From the NCBI GenBank assembly GCA_030038115.1, contig JASHPM010000142.1:1-34578 (forward strand): a DNA stretch of 34,578 bases, in the 5' to 3' direction. The translations under genes were made by a program, and so were the position numbers. The DNA comes from Acidobacteriaceae bacterium. Its GTDB lineage: Bacteria; Acidobacteriota; Terriglobia; Terriglobales; Acidobacteriaceae. Shown here one piece after another: positions 14,484-23,424 of this stretch. The stretch's first letter is position 1; every line of letters begins with the position of its first letter. The notes beneath the pieces were generated by a model, which worked only from the letters and a program-made list of their open reading frames with translations, had not been told where the DNA came from and did no database searches.

Positions 14484-17400
14484 ATGCAGGCGCTGATTCG
14501 CGTTCTCCTCCGCTATCGCAACGTGGTGCTGATCGTTTTCCTCGCGATGCTGGCGATCGGCGCGTACGCCTTTCTGCAGCTTGACATCGAGGCCTACCCC
14601 GATCCGTCACCACCGATGGTGGAGTTCATCACCCAGTACCCCTCGTGGTCCGCAGAGGAAATGGAGCAACAGGTTACGATCCCGATGGAGACGGGCCTTT
14701 ACGGCACGCCGGAGCTGGATCAGATCCGTTCGATCAGCATCTTCGGGCTGAGTGACGTGAAGATGTATTTCAACTTCGGCAGCGATTATTTCGTCGATCG
14801 GCAGGAAGCGCTGAACCGGCTGCAACAGGTCACGCTGCCGAATAACCTGCAGCCACAGCTTTCCCCGGAGTCTCCGGTGGGCGAGATCTATCGCTACGAG
14901 CTCACCGGTGCCGGCTACTCGCTGAACGAACTCAAGGCTACGCAGGACTGGTTGGTGGTCCGGGAGATCAAGCAGGTTCCGGGAATCATAGATGTGGCTA
15001 CCTTCGGCGGAACGACACGGCAGTACCAGGCCGAGGTCGATCCGAACAAACTGCTTACGTACGGCGTGACCATGACCCAGGTGGTGAACGCGATCGCCAA
15101 CAGCAATGCTAATGCGGGTGGCAATTATCTCACCATGGGCAGCCAAAGCGTCAATGTGCGCGGCATCGGACTGCTGCGTTCGGTGGACGACATGCGCAAC
15201 ATCGTAGTGGCCGAACGCAACGGCGTTCCGGTTCAGCTGTGCGATGTCTCCGATGTGCGCGAAGGACACCAGCCTCGCCTCGGCAAAGTAGGCCGCAGCG
15301 ACTTCAGCCATCACGACGACCCCGATATTGTGGAAGCCATCGTGCTGTTGCAAAGGGGCGCGAAATCGCTACCGGCGCTCGCCGCCCTGCGCGCGAAGAT
15401 CGATCGGCTCAACCACGGTAACCTGCTGCCACCAGGCATGCACATCAGTACCATCTACGACCGCACGAATCTCATCAACATCACCACGACCACGGTGCGG
15501 CACATCGTCATTATGGGGCTGACGCTGGTGACGTTGGTGCTGCTCAGCATGCTGGGCGACTGGCGCATCACGCTGATTGCCGCCATTACAATTCCTTTCG
15601 CGGTGCTGTTCGCATTTAGCCTGATGGTGCTGACCGACCAGTCGGCAAATCTGATTTCCATCGGCGCCATCGACTTCGGCATCATCGTCGACGCATCGAT
15701 TGTGGTGTTGGAGAGCGTTTACCGCAAAGTATCACGGCGAATCGAAGGCGAAGAAATTTTCGACCTGATCCTTGCCGGGGTTGCCGACGCGGCGACACCC
15801 GTGCTCTTCGCCACGCTCATCATCCTCGTCGCCTTCATCCCACTGTTTACCATGCAGGGCGTGCCCGGCAAAATCTTCGCGCCTATGTCGGTCACTTATG
15901 GATTCGCGCTCACGGGCGCGCTGATCTTCGCGCTCATCTTCGCTCCTGTTCTGGCTTCGCTGGCGGTTCCGAAAAACGTCAAAGGTGAAGCGAAGGAAAC
16001 CCGGCTCAGCGGATTCTTTCGCCGCCATTACGCCCGCGGCCTCAACCGCGCTCTGCGCTTCCGGGCCATGTCGTGGATTGTCGCTTTTCTCGCACTGGGC
16101 TGCGCTGTCGTCATATTCCATTTTGTCGGTGGAGAATTCATGCCCGCACTCGAGGAAGGCAACCTGTGGATTCGTGCCGATATGCAACAGGACATCTCCT
16201 TTCAGGCTTCGGAAAAAATGGCTGACGATATTCGCGCGACGCTTCGCGCCTATCCGGAAGTTGTGCAGGTGGTCTCCCAGATGGGCCGACCCGACGACGG
16301 CACCGACGTGAGCACCTTCAACAACATCGAATTCCTCGCCGATCTGAAGCCAGTTGGACTATGGCGGCCGCAATTCCACGGCAACAAGGACGAGCTTATC
16401 GCCGCGATTAGCCACACCTTCGAGCAGTATCCCGGGGTCGATTTCAATTTCTCCCAAAACATTCAGGACAACGTGGAAGAAGCGATGTCTGGAGTTAAGG
16501 GCGAGAACTCACTCAAGCTTTTCGGAAACGATTTTGAGGAGCTCACGCGCATAGCGGGGCAGATTTCCGGCATCATGCAAAATGTTCCCGGAATCACCGA
16601 CGTCGGCGTCTTCGATGTCACAGGGCAACCGAGCCTGATGGTCTCTATCGACCGAACCAAGGCGTCGCGCTACGGGCTCCAGCCTCAGGACATCAACAAC
16701 GTGGTGCAGGCTGCGGTGGGCGGCGCGCCCGTCACGCAAATCATCGACAGTGATCGGCGCTTCGACTTCGCGGTTCGCTATTCCCCGGAGTTTCGCAGCA
16801 CACCGGATGAAATTTCTCGTATTCTGCTGCCGACACCCGACGGCAATCAGGTGCAGCTCGGCATGGCCGCCGACGTCACCATTCACAACGGGGCCTTCAT
16901 GATTTATCACGAGGGTGGACGGCGCTACATCCCCATCAAGTTCAGTGTGCGCGGGCGCGACCTGGCCAGCGCGATCCAGGACCTGCAGGCGCGCATGGCC
17001 GACCAAGTGAAACTGCCCAGCGGTTACGAATACACGTGGGCCGGCGAGTTCGACAGCCTGAAGAAGGAGCAGCACCGTCTTGCACTCATCATTCCGATCA
17101 GCCTCGCCATTATCCTTGTGCTGCTTTATATCCAGTTCCGCACCTGGCGCGACGCGTTCATTGTGATCGCCACGCTGCCGTTCGCCGCCATTGGCGGCAT
17201 TCTGTCTCTCTTCCTTACACGAACCGCGTTCAGCATCTCGGCTGCCGTTGGGTTTACGTCGCTCACCGGCGTGGCCACTCTCGGAGCGGTCGTGTTTCTT
17301 TCGGGAATACGCCGTGCGCAGCGGGAGGAAGGCCTCGAGCGGGGCCTGGAGAAGGGCTGCCTCGACGAGATGCGGCCTGTGGTGATGGCCTGCGTGGCCG

Positions 17401-17600
17401 CAGGCATCGGATTACTGCCCGCTGCTGTGGCCACGAGCATCGGCGCGCAGGCACAGCAGCCACTGGCGCGCGTAGTTGTCGGCGGCATGATTACCACGGT
17501 ATTTGCGATCCTGTTCGTGATGCCGTTGCTGGTGCGCCGTTTTACCTCGAAGCAGGACCTTGCTCGCGAGCTGCGTACGAACAACCACGAGGAACTGTGA
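14484..17600 (+). CDS. czcA: heavy-metal-type RND efflux pump (CzcA-like)
   Basis: The 1038-residue inner-membrane proton antiporter has the RND duplicated layout, with TM1 at residues 12-32, a first periplasmic domain, TM2-6 around 335-500, TM7 near 525, a second periplasmic domain, and TM8-12 at about 865-1025. The TM4 signature DFGIIVDASIVVLES (near 398-412) contains the D-x6-D-x6-E pattern of HME pumps that export divalent metals, not the aromatic drug-pump form. DVSDVREGHQPRLGKVG is also CzcA-like. The substrate metal cannot be decided from sequence. The gene ends the operon, and its stop lies only 3 bases from the stop of the convergent dehydrogenase gene. Confidence 0.93.
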   Translation: MQALIRVLLRYRNVVLIVFLAMLAIGAYAFLQLDIEAYPDPSPPMVEFITQYPSWSAEEMEQQVTIPMETGLYGTPELDQIRSISIFGLSDVKMYFNFGSDYFVDRQEALNRLQQVTLPNNLQPQLSPESPVGEIYRYELTGAGYSLNELKATQDWLVVREIKQVPGIIDVATFGGTTRQYQAEVDPNKLLTYGVTMTQVVNAIANSNANAGGNYLTMGSQSVNVRGIGLLRSVDDMRNIVVAERNGVPVQLCDVSDVREGHQPRLGKVGRSDFSHHDDPDIVEAIVLLQRGAKSLPALAALRAKIDRLNHGNLLPPGMHISTIYDRTNLINITTTTVRHIVIMGLTLVTLVLLSMLGDWRITLIAAITIPFAVLFAFSLMVLTDQSANLISIGAIDFGIIVDASIVVLESVYRKVSRRIEGEEIFDLILAGVADAATPVLFATLIILVAFIPLFTMQGVPGKIFAPMSVTYGFALTGALIFALIFAPVLASLAVPKNVKGEAKETRLSGFFRRHYARGLNRALRFRAMSWIVAFLALGCAVVIFHFVGGEFMPALEEGNLWIRADMQQDISFQASEKMADDIRATLRAYPEVVQVVSQMGRPDDGTDVSTFNNIEFLADLKPVGLWRPQFHGNKDELIAAISHTFEQYPGVDFNFSQNIQDNVEEAMSGVKGENSLKLFGNDFEELTRIAGQISGIMQNVPGITDVGVFDVTGQPSLMVSIDRTKASRYGLQPQDINNVVQAAVGGAPVTQIIDSDRRFDFAVRYSPEFRSTPDEISRILLPTPDGNQVQLGMAADVTIHNGAFMIYHEGGRRYIPIKFSVRGRDLASAIQDLQARMADQVKLPSGYEYTWAGEFDSLKKEQHRLALIIPISLAIILVLLYIQFRTWRDAFIVIATLPFAAIGGILSLFLTRTAFSISAAVGFTSLTGVATLGAVVFLSGIRRAQREEGLERGLEKGCLDEMRPVVMACVAAGIGLLPAAVATSIGAQAQQPLARVVVGGMITTVFAILFVMPLLVRRFTSKQDLARELRTNNHEEL

Positions 17601-17603
17601 GAT

Positions 17604-19136
17604 TCATACGTCGCGAACAAACGCCGGCAGGCGCTCCTCGCGAACATTGTCGTAACAGTGCAGCACTGTGAACCGCGCGATCGACGCGGGAATTCCCACC
17701 GCCGTGAACCCCGGATGCCCCGTCGCCGGGTAGGGACCACCATGATTCATCGCTGGGCTCACCGCCACGCCCGTCGGCATCTTGTCATTGAGTAACCGCC
17801 CAACTCTGCGGCGCAGTAACGGTGCCAGTCGCGCGTACGCCGCGTCGTCCGCACCGGAAGCTGCCGAATACACGCACCCGGTCAGGTTTCCCTCCAGACG
17901 CCCCAGCGCATCCAGCAATTCCTGGTCGTCTGCGGCGACCACCGCCATCACCTCGTTGCCGAACGCTTCCCGTTGCAGCTCATGCGGTGCGGACAGAAAC
18001 GTCTTTCCCGCGACCCGCAACAGCGTGCTGGCGTATCGGTGTCCATTGCCCGGAAGATTCCTGCCTCCGGTCACTACGGCCGCGCCCGCGCTTTTCAGCG
18101 CCTCGATCGACTCATGCAGCTGCTCTCGCGTGCTCGATGACAGCAGCGGATGCGGTTCACGACCATCGAATGCCGCGGCCAGCTCGCGCAGGAATCTCTC
18201 CGTCGCATCGCCCGCAATCAGAAACGCAAGGTTGGGCCGCGTGCAAAATTGCCCCGAGCCCGCGGTGCAACTGTCCGCCAGCTCGCGTGCCCACTTCTCC
18301 GCGTTCTCCTTCAGCCCTGCTGGCAGGAACACCACTGGATTCAAACTTGACATCTCCAGATAGATCGGCTTCCCTGCCTCATCGGCGGCGTGTTTCAGCT
18401 TCAGTCCCGCGGCTTTGCTGCCCGTGAATCCAACCGCGCCGATCCTTTCGTCACTTACCAGACGCTCACCCGTCTCGTGGTTGACCTTATAGATCATCTG
18501 CACCGTCGCTGCCGGTAGCCCCGAGCCCTTCAGCGCTCTCGTCGCGGCCTCTGCCATCAGTTGCGACGTAAACGCATGCAGCGGGTGCGCCTTCGCAATT
18601 ACCGGATTCCCCGCCGCAATCGCCGCCGCAAAATCGCCGCCGCTCACGCCGTTAAAGGCGAAGGGAAAATTGTTCGGCCCGAACACCACCACCGGTCCGA
18701 TCGGCGCATGGCACGACCGAATATTCCGCTCCCGGTCGATAGTCACTCTACGCCACGCTCCGTGACGCGCCGCAGCCGCAGCTTGCCGCAGCTGATTGGT
18801 CGTCCGCGGCAACTCCACATCCTTTAATCGCGGCGACACTGGCAGAGCCGTCTCCTCGTACGCCGCTACCACGATAGCTTCGGCATGCGCCTCCAGCTCT
18901 GTGGCATAGGTCTCCAGAAAGCCGGCGATTCTCTCCGCCGGCGTCTGCTCCAGTTGGTACGCCGCATCCACCGCCGCAGTCAGAGCGCGATCGCAATCGC
19001 TCCACCGGCTCACCGGAAACTCCCGGCCCAGCTTTTCACCCGTCGACGGATTCACTGGCTCAAAAACGCCTTCCGCGTCCGACTCCCGCCACTCCCCGTC
19101 GATCCAGACCTTCGCCGTTTCTACTGCCGTCTGCAT
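17604..19136 (-). CDS. alpha-ketoglutarate semialdehyde dehydrogenase (Weimberg pathway)
   Basis: This aldehyde dehydrogenase oxidises 2,5-dioxopentanoate to 2-oxoglutarate, the last step of non-phosphorylative pentose or aldarate breakdown. From the ATG at 19136 it has 510 residues. That start has GGAGGTG about 6 bases upstream and begins MQTAVETAKVWIDGEW; an in-frame ATG at 19175 overlaps the upstream gene. Visible motifs are GPNNFPFAF near 148 (cofactor/substrate region), GFTGSKAAG near 228, the general-base block YLEMSSLNPV near 258, and the catalytic cysteine in GSGQFCTRPN near 295. EMSS-NP is typical of KGSADH enzymes rather than generic ALDHs with ELGG. It starts 31 bases after the FAH gene and is the last gene of the operon. 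Confidence 0.92.
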   Translation of the reverse strand: MQTAVETAKVWIDGEWRESDAEGVFEPVNPSTGEKLGREFPVSRWSDCDRALTAAVDAAYQLEQTPAERIAGFLETYATELEAHAEAIVVAAYEETALPVSPRLKDVELPRTTNQLRQAAAAARHGAWRRVTIDRERNIRSCHAPIGPVVVFGPNNFPFAFNGVSGGDFAAAIAAGNPVIAKAHPLHAFTSQLMAEAATRALKGSGLPAATVQMIYKVNHETGERLVSDERIGAVGFTGSKAAGLKLKHAADEAGKPIYLEMSSLNPVVFLPAGLKENAEKWARELADSCTAGSGQFCTRPNLAFLIAGDATERFLRELAAAFDGREPHPLLSSSTREQLHESIEALKSAGAAVVTGGRNLPGNGHRYASTLLRVAGKTFLSAPHELQREAFGNEVMAVVAADDQELLDALGRLEGNLTGCVYSAASGADDAAYARLAPLLRRRVGRLLNDKMPTGVAVSPAMNHGGPYPATGHPGFTAVGIPASIARFTVLHCYDNVREERLPAFVRDV

Positions 19137-19167
19137 ACCTTCACCTCCGTCGCGCTTCACGGGTCCG

Positions 19168-19992
19168 TCAGGCAACGGGATTCACCAACTCCCCGATCCC
19201 GTCGATTCCGATCCGCACTATGTCGCCTCTCTCCAGCGTAAAGGAATCCGGCGGAACAATGCCGGTCCCCGTCAGGAGAAAGCAACCGAAGGGGAAGATC
19301 TGATCGCGATACAGATACTCAACCAGCTCCTGCGGCCTGCGCTTCATTTGAGCCAGAGTCGTCTCACCGGAAAACACCGCCTCTCCTCCACGCACAATCG
19401 CAATGGAGATTCGAGTCTCCGCGGCTGGCGGCTCCCGCGTGATCAGAATCCCCGGGCCGAGCGCGCAACTTCGGTTGTACACCTTCGCCTGCGGCAGATA
19501 CAGTGGATTCTGTCCCTCGATGTCGCGCGAGCTCATGTCGTTGCCGATGGTGTAGCCGACTACGCGCCCAGTCGGGTCGATGAGCAGTGCCAACTCGGGC
19601 TCCGGAACGGACCAGCGCGCGTCGCTGCGCAAGCCCACGGCCGCACCCGGGCCCACGACTTTTTGTGGAAGCGCCTTGAAGAAGAGCTCCGGACGTTCCG
19701 CTGAGTACACGCGATCGTAGAAATCGCCGCCGCCAGCATCTTTTGACTCGGCTATTCGCGCCGCTCGGCTCCGCAAATAGGTCACACCCGCCGCCCATAC
19801 TTCCTGGCTGCCAATTGGCGCCAGCAGACTCGCCGCTTTTACGGGTTCCGCGGCTTTTCCGCCGCGAATTCGGTCGTCGAGAAGAGCAAAAAGGTCCAGA
19901 TGCGCCACTAACTCGTCCAGAGACTCATCGACAAGGTAAGCCTTGTTCTCGCGCACAACGATCAGGCCATCGGCCGTTCGATACAGAATCAC
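19168..19992 (-). CDS. FAH-fold 2-keto-3-deoxy-pentonate dehydratase
   Basis: The 274-residue protein belongs to the fumarylacetoacetate hydrolase superfamily. Metal ligands are visible in [10 protein letters not shown] (two glutamates near 131-133) and in [16 protein letters not shown] (aspartate near 152), with [11 protein letters not shown] after. In pentose-oxidising clusters such proteins dehydrate 2-keto-3-deoxy-D-xylonate/arabinonate to 2,5-dioxopentanoate, as for the archaeal KdaD type. The genes on either side supply the preceding and following steps, so I infer that role here. A hydrolase or aldolase role, common in the same fold, is the alternative. The start is a GTG at 19992 with GAGGGAG upstream, and it overlaps the dehydratase stop (GTGA). 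Confidence 0.85.
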   Translation of the reverse strand: MILYRTADGLIVVRENKAYLVDESLDELVAHLDLFALLDDRIRGGKAAEPVKAASLLAPIGSQEVWAAGVTYLRSRAARIAESKDAGGGDFYDRVYSAERPELFFKALPQKVVGPGAAVGLRSDARWSVPEPELALLIDPTGRVVGYTIGNDMSSRDIEGQNPLYLPQAKVYNRSCALGPGILITREPPAAETRISIAIVRGGEAVFSGETTLAQMKRRPQELVEYLYRDQIFPFGCFLLTGTGIVPPDSFTLERGDIVRIGIDGIGELVNPVA

Positions 19993-21998
19993 GTTTTCTC
20001 CCTCAGTTCCTCAATGCCTGCACCGTTCGCTCGGCGATCGCCATCGCCTGCAAGCCGGGATGTAATCGCGTCGACATCGTAGACGCATCCGTCCCAGATG
20101 CCACCGCTGGCATTAACCAACGCGGCCCAAAGGCGCGTGTCGTCCGGAAGCTCAGGATGGGGCCGCAAGTCGGCCCGGGATGCTCTGGAGGCAAGGCGGC
20201 GCGCTCCTTCGCTAGGGTTGAAGGATTCGTTGCGATCACCCACCAGATCCACCGACGCGATGAGCATCCTCCGGTCAATGCGAATCTCAATCACATCGCC
20301 GTCGCGGATCCTGCCAATGGGACCTCCGGCGAGCGCCTCAGGCGAAATATGGCCAATGCACGGGCCAGTCGACACACCGCTGAAGCGTCCATCCGTAAGC
20401 AGCGCCACATGGCGACAATGCGGCAAGGCCTTCAGTGCGGCGGTGATCTGATAGATCTCCTGCATCCCCGCGCCTCTCGGTCCGCAACACACGAGCGCCA
20501 TCACATCGCCTGCAGCGACTTGGCCTTTTTTGATCGCGTCGATCGCGTCGCTTTCGAGCGTGAATACCCTGGCCGGCCCACGATGAAGAAATACGCCATC
20601 TTCGCCGATCAGCGCTGGATCGATCGCCGTGCTCTTCACCACGGATCCTTCGGGCGCCAAATTGCCCGTCGGGAAACACACGGTGGGAGTCAGCCCAGCC
20701 TTCCGGGCACGATCACGCGAGAAAATCACCTCGTCCGGATCGAGCCCGTCGCGTTCGCGTAAAGTCTCTTTGAGCGCTCGCCGCCGCGCGCTCTGCTCCC
20801 ACCAGTCGAGGCAGTCGCTGAGCGTCACGCCCGCAACAGTCATCGCCTTCGTATTCAGCAATCCAACCTGGCGAAGACGGAGCATCACCTCCGGCACGCC
20901 GCCGGCAAGGAATACCTGAACCGTCGCGAAGTTTTTCGGGCCATTCGGCAGCGCGTCCACCAACCGCGGCACCTCTCGATTCACGCGCATCCAGTCCGCC
21001 ACACTGGGCCGCGCGCGCCCGGCAGCGTGTGCGATCGCCGGCAGATGCAGCAGTAGATTGGTTGAACCGCCAAATGCTGCGTAGACCACCATTGCATTTT
21101 CAAACGCCGCCTGCGTCAGTACGTCCCTGGTCCCCAGGCGCAGCTCCCGCAACCGCAGCAGGGCCGCTGCCGATCTTTTCGCTGCGTCGAGCCACACCGG
21201 CTGCCCCGATGGAGCGAGCGCGGTGTGCGGCAATGCCAGTCCCAATGCCTCGGCAATCACTTGTGATGTCGCTGCGGTTCCAAGGAACTGACAGCCGCCG
21301 CCCGGCGTGGCGCACGCGCGGCAGCCAACCTCGGACGCATAGTCAAGCGTGATCTGCCCCTGCGCGAAACGCGCGCCGATCGCCTGAATCCTACCCGCGT
21401 CCTCGCCATTCTCCGGCAGCAGTGTTACGCCCCCCGGAATGAGCACCGTCGGCAATTCGCCCGCGGAGGCGAGCGCCATCAGCATCGCGGGCAATCCCTT
21501 GTCGCAGGTCGCTACGCCGAGCACGCCCGCGCGCGTGGGGAGCGATCGCATCAATCGCCGCAAGACAATCGCTGCGTCGTTGCGAAAGGGGAGTGAGTCG
21601 AGCATTCCCGTCGTGCCCTGGGTCCTGCCATCGCAGGGGTCCGTACACGCGCCAGCAAAGGGTACCGCGTCGCGAGCCTTCAATTCACGCGCCGCTTCGG
21701 CGACCAGCAATCCAACTTCCCAGTGGCCGGTGTGGAAACCCAGCGCGATCGGAGTGCCGTCCGCCGCGCGCAGCCCGCCATGCGTGCTGAGGATAAGCAC
21801 CTCGGGCCCGCCCAGCTGCGCCGGGTCCCAGCCCATGCCTGCATTCATTGTCAGCCCGAACAGATTTCCCGAAGGCTGCGTCAGCAGCATCTCGGCAGTG
21901 AGAGGCAGAGAACCCGCGGGCCCTGGCGCATGGGTCGTTACACCGTGCAGGTTCAAGTCTCGTGATCCCAGCACCTCATCAACTGCGATTGGCTTCAT
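19989..21998 (-). CDS. yjhG: D-xylonate dehydratase, YjhG/YagF type (IlvD/EDD family)
   Basis: The enzyme removes water from D-xylonate (or a related aldonate) to give 2-keto-3-deoxy-xylonate. The sequence follows the E. coli YjhG/YagF proteins closely through much of its length, as recalled by eye: [30 protein letters not shown]-like [33 protein letters not shown], and [16 protein letters not shown]. Cysteines for an iron-sulfur cluster are seen in [19 protein letters not shown] and [13 protein letters not shown] chose ATG at 21998 (669 residues, [11 protein letters not shown]), since the N-terminus then matches the family. An ATG at 22043 lies deeper in the transporter gene. The start overlaps the MFS gene by 20 bases. 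Confidence 0.93.
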   Translation of the reverse strand: MKPIAVDEVLGSRDLNLHGVTTHAPGPAGSLPLTAEMLLTQPSGNLFGLTMNAGMGWDPAQLGGPEVLILSTHGGLRAADGTPIALGFHTGHWEVGLLVAEAARELKARDAVPFAGACTDPCDGRTQGTTGMLDSLPFRNDAAIVLRRLMRSLPTRAGVLGVATCDKGLPAMLMALASAGELPTVLIPGGVTLLPENGEDAGRIQAIGARFAQGQITLDYASEVGCRACATPGGGCQFLGTAATSQVIAEALGLALPHTALAPSGQPVWLDAAKRSAAALLRLRELRLGTRDVLTQAAFENAMVVYAAFGGSTNLLLHLPAIAHAAGRARPSVADWMRVNREVPRLVDALPNGPKNFATVQVFLAGGVPEVMLRLRQVGLLNTKAMTVAGVTLSDCLDWWEQSARRRALKETLRERDGLDPDEVIFSRDRARKAGLTPTVCFPTGNLAPEGSVVKSTAIDPALIGEDGVFLHRGPARVFTLESDAIDAIKKGQVAAGDVMALVCCGPRGAGMQEIYQITAALKALPHCRHVALLTDGRFSGVSTGPCIGHISPEALAGGPIGRIRDGDVIEIRIDRRMLIASVDLVGDRNESFNPSEGARRLASRASRADLRPHPELPDDTRLWAALVNASGGIWDGCVYDVDAITSRLAGDGDRRANGAGIEELREKT

Positions 21999-23298
21999 AA
22001 TTCGCTCGCTGACTGTTTGACTCGGCAACTCCTTCAGCCGCAACCCGCGGCAACGGCTTCATCCCCAGCAGTACTCCTCCCGCCACAATAAGCGACAGTG
22101 ACATTAGCAGAAACCCCACCGCCGAGCTCCCGGTGAACACCTGCAACATGCGCACGAAATATGTTCCGAAGAATCCGCCCAGTGCGCCAACACAATTGAT
22201 CAGTGCCATCGTTTCTCCCGCGACATTTCGGGGCAGTAGCTCCGGCACCGTCGCCCAAAATGGTCCATACGGCGCATACATGCAGCTCGCCGACACAATC
22301 AGGCACGCGTACGCTACTGGAAACGACCGGTCCACGCTGAAGTACGATCCAGCCAGCGCCAGTCCGCCCAGCATCAGCAGCGGCCACACATACTTCTTCC
22401 GCTGACCCCTGTGATCGGAGAAATGCGAGACGACCACCATCACCACCACCGCCACCAGGTATGGCGCCGCCGCGATCAAACCCGTTGTGCCCATCCCTGT
22501 TTTCGTGGCATTGCGAATCACCACCGGCAACCAGAGCACGAATCCGTAAATGCCAAGGCTCCAGAAGAAATAATTGATGCACAACCGCACCACGTTGTGC
22601 TCTCGAAAGGCGGCCCAGAAGTTCGCGATCTGAGGCAGCAGCAGTTGTTCCTTGTCGAGCGAGCCCTCCAGCTTCGCCCGCGCCGTTCCGCTCAGCCACC
22701 GCGACTCCGCTGGGTGATCCCGCATCAGTGCGAGCCAGAATCCGCCCCACACCACCGCAACCAGGCCCTCGATAATGAAAGCCCGCTGCCATCCCCACGC
22801 CCGAATCAGAAATCCAGTCACCGCCGACATCCACAGTACCGTCACCGGATTCGCCAGGATCATCAGCGAATTCGCGCGCGACCGCTCCGCCCGCGTGAAC
22901 CAGCGCGTCAGTACGATCAGCAACGCCGGGAATACGAAACTCTCCGCCACCCCCAGCAGCATTCGATCCAGCGCCAGCAACCAAAATGTCCTGATCACGC
23001 CAGTCAGCGCCGCGAATGCGCCCCAGGTCACCAGCGCCCCGAAGATCAGCAGCCGAGCGCTGTACTGCCGAACCAGAATGATCCCCGGCACCTGCGGCAG
23101 GGCATAGCCCAGGAAAAACAACGCTCCCAGCAGAGCGGAACGATACTCGCTGATGTGCAGCGTCTGCGCCAAACCCGCTGCCGCGCCAAATCCGTAATTG
23201 GCGCGATCCAGATATGCGAAACTGTAAGTGATGAAGACCGCGGGCAGGATGCGCGTCCACCGCTTGCGCAGATCGGGTTCGCTCGAATTCGCATCCAT
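21979..23298 (-). CDS. MFS sugar-acid transporter (anion:cation symporter family)
   Basis: The 439-residue protein has twelve hydrophobic helices and the features of the ACS group of the major facilitator superfamily, which carries aldonates, hexuronates and glucarate. It starts with a short charged N-terminus and [15 protein letters not shown] in TM1, corresponding to the conserved DR-N-x motif of the group. A central loop of about 50 residues ([20 protein letters not shown]) separates the halves, and [11 protein letters not shown] is the loop 8-9 basic motif. Its position at the head of the xylonate genes makes xylonate or an oligosaccharide-derived acid the likely cargo; this is inference. 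No strong Shine-Dalgarno is seen before ATG 23298. A 126-bp gap separates it from the Asp-box gene upstream on the same strand. Confidence 0.9.
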   Translation of the reverse strand: MDANSSEPDLRKRWTRILPAVFITYSFAYLDRANYGFGAAAGLAQTLHISEYRSALLGALFFLGYALPQVPGIILVRQYSARLLIFGALVTWGAFAALTGVIRTFWLLALDRMLLGVAESFVFPALLIVLTRWFTRAERSRANSLMILANPVTVLWMSAVTGFLIRAWGWQRAFIIEGLVAVVWGGFWLALMRDHPAESRWLSGTARAKLEGSLDKEQLLLPQIANFWAAFREHNVVRLCINYFFWSLGIYGFVLWLPVVIRNATKTGMGTTGLIAAAPYLVAVVVMVVVSHFSDHRGQRKKYVWPLLMLGGLALAGSYFSVDRSFPVAYACLIVSASCMYAPYGPFWATVPELLPRNVAGETMALINCVGALGGFFGTYFVRMLQVFTGSSAVGFLLMSLSLIVAGGVLLGMKPLPRVAAEGVAESNSQRANYEANRS

Positions 23299-23424
23299 GG
23301 GCAGGGGCGTGTTCCGCAGGCGCGGGAACGCACTTGCGGGCCGGCAGCAATCCAGTAGATCACATGCATGCCGCCGTCTGCCGGAGCCGATCCCAACCTT
23401 GTAGCCTGGCGGCGGGTATTGAAC

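Noticed and set aside
22034-23350. 438-codon minus-strand frame overlapping the transporter
   Set aside because: It is a shifted frame of the MFS gene, rich in glycine, alanine and arginine without hydrophobic pattern or motifs. The transporter frame has clear helices.
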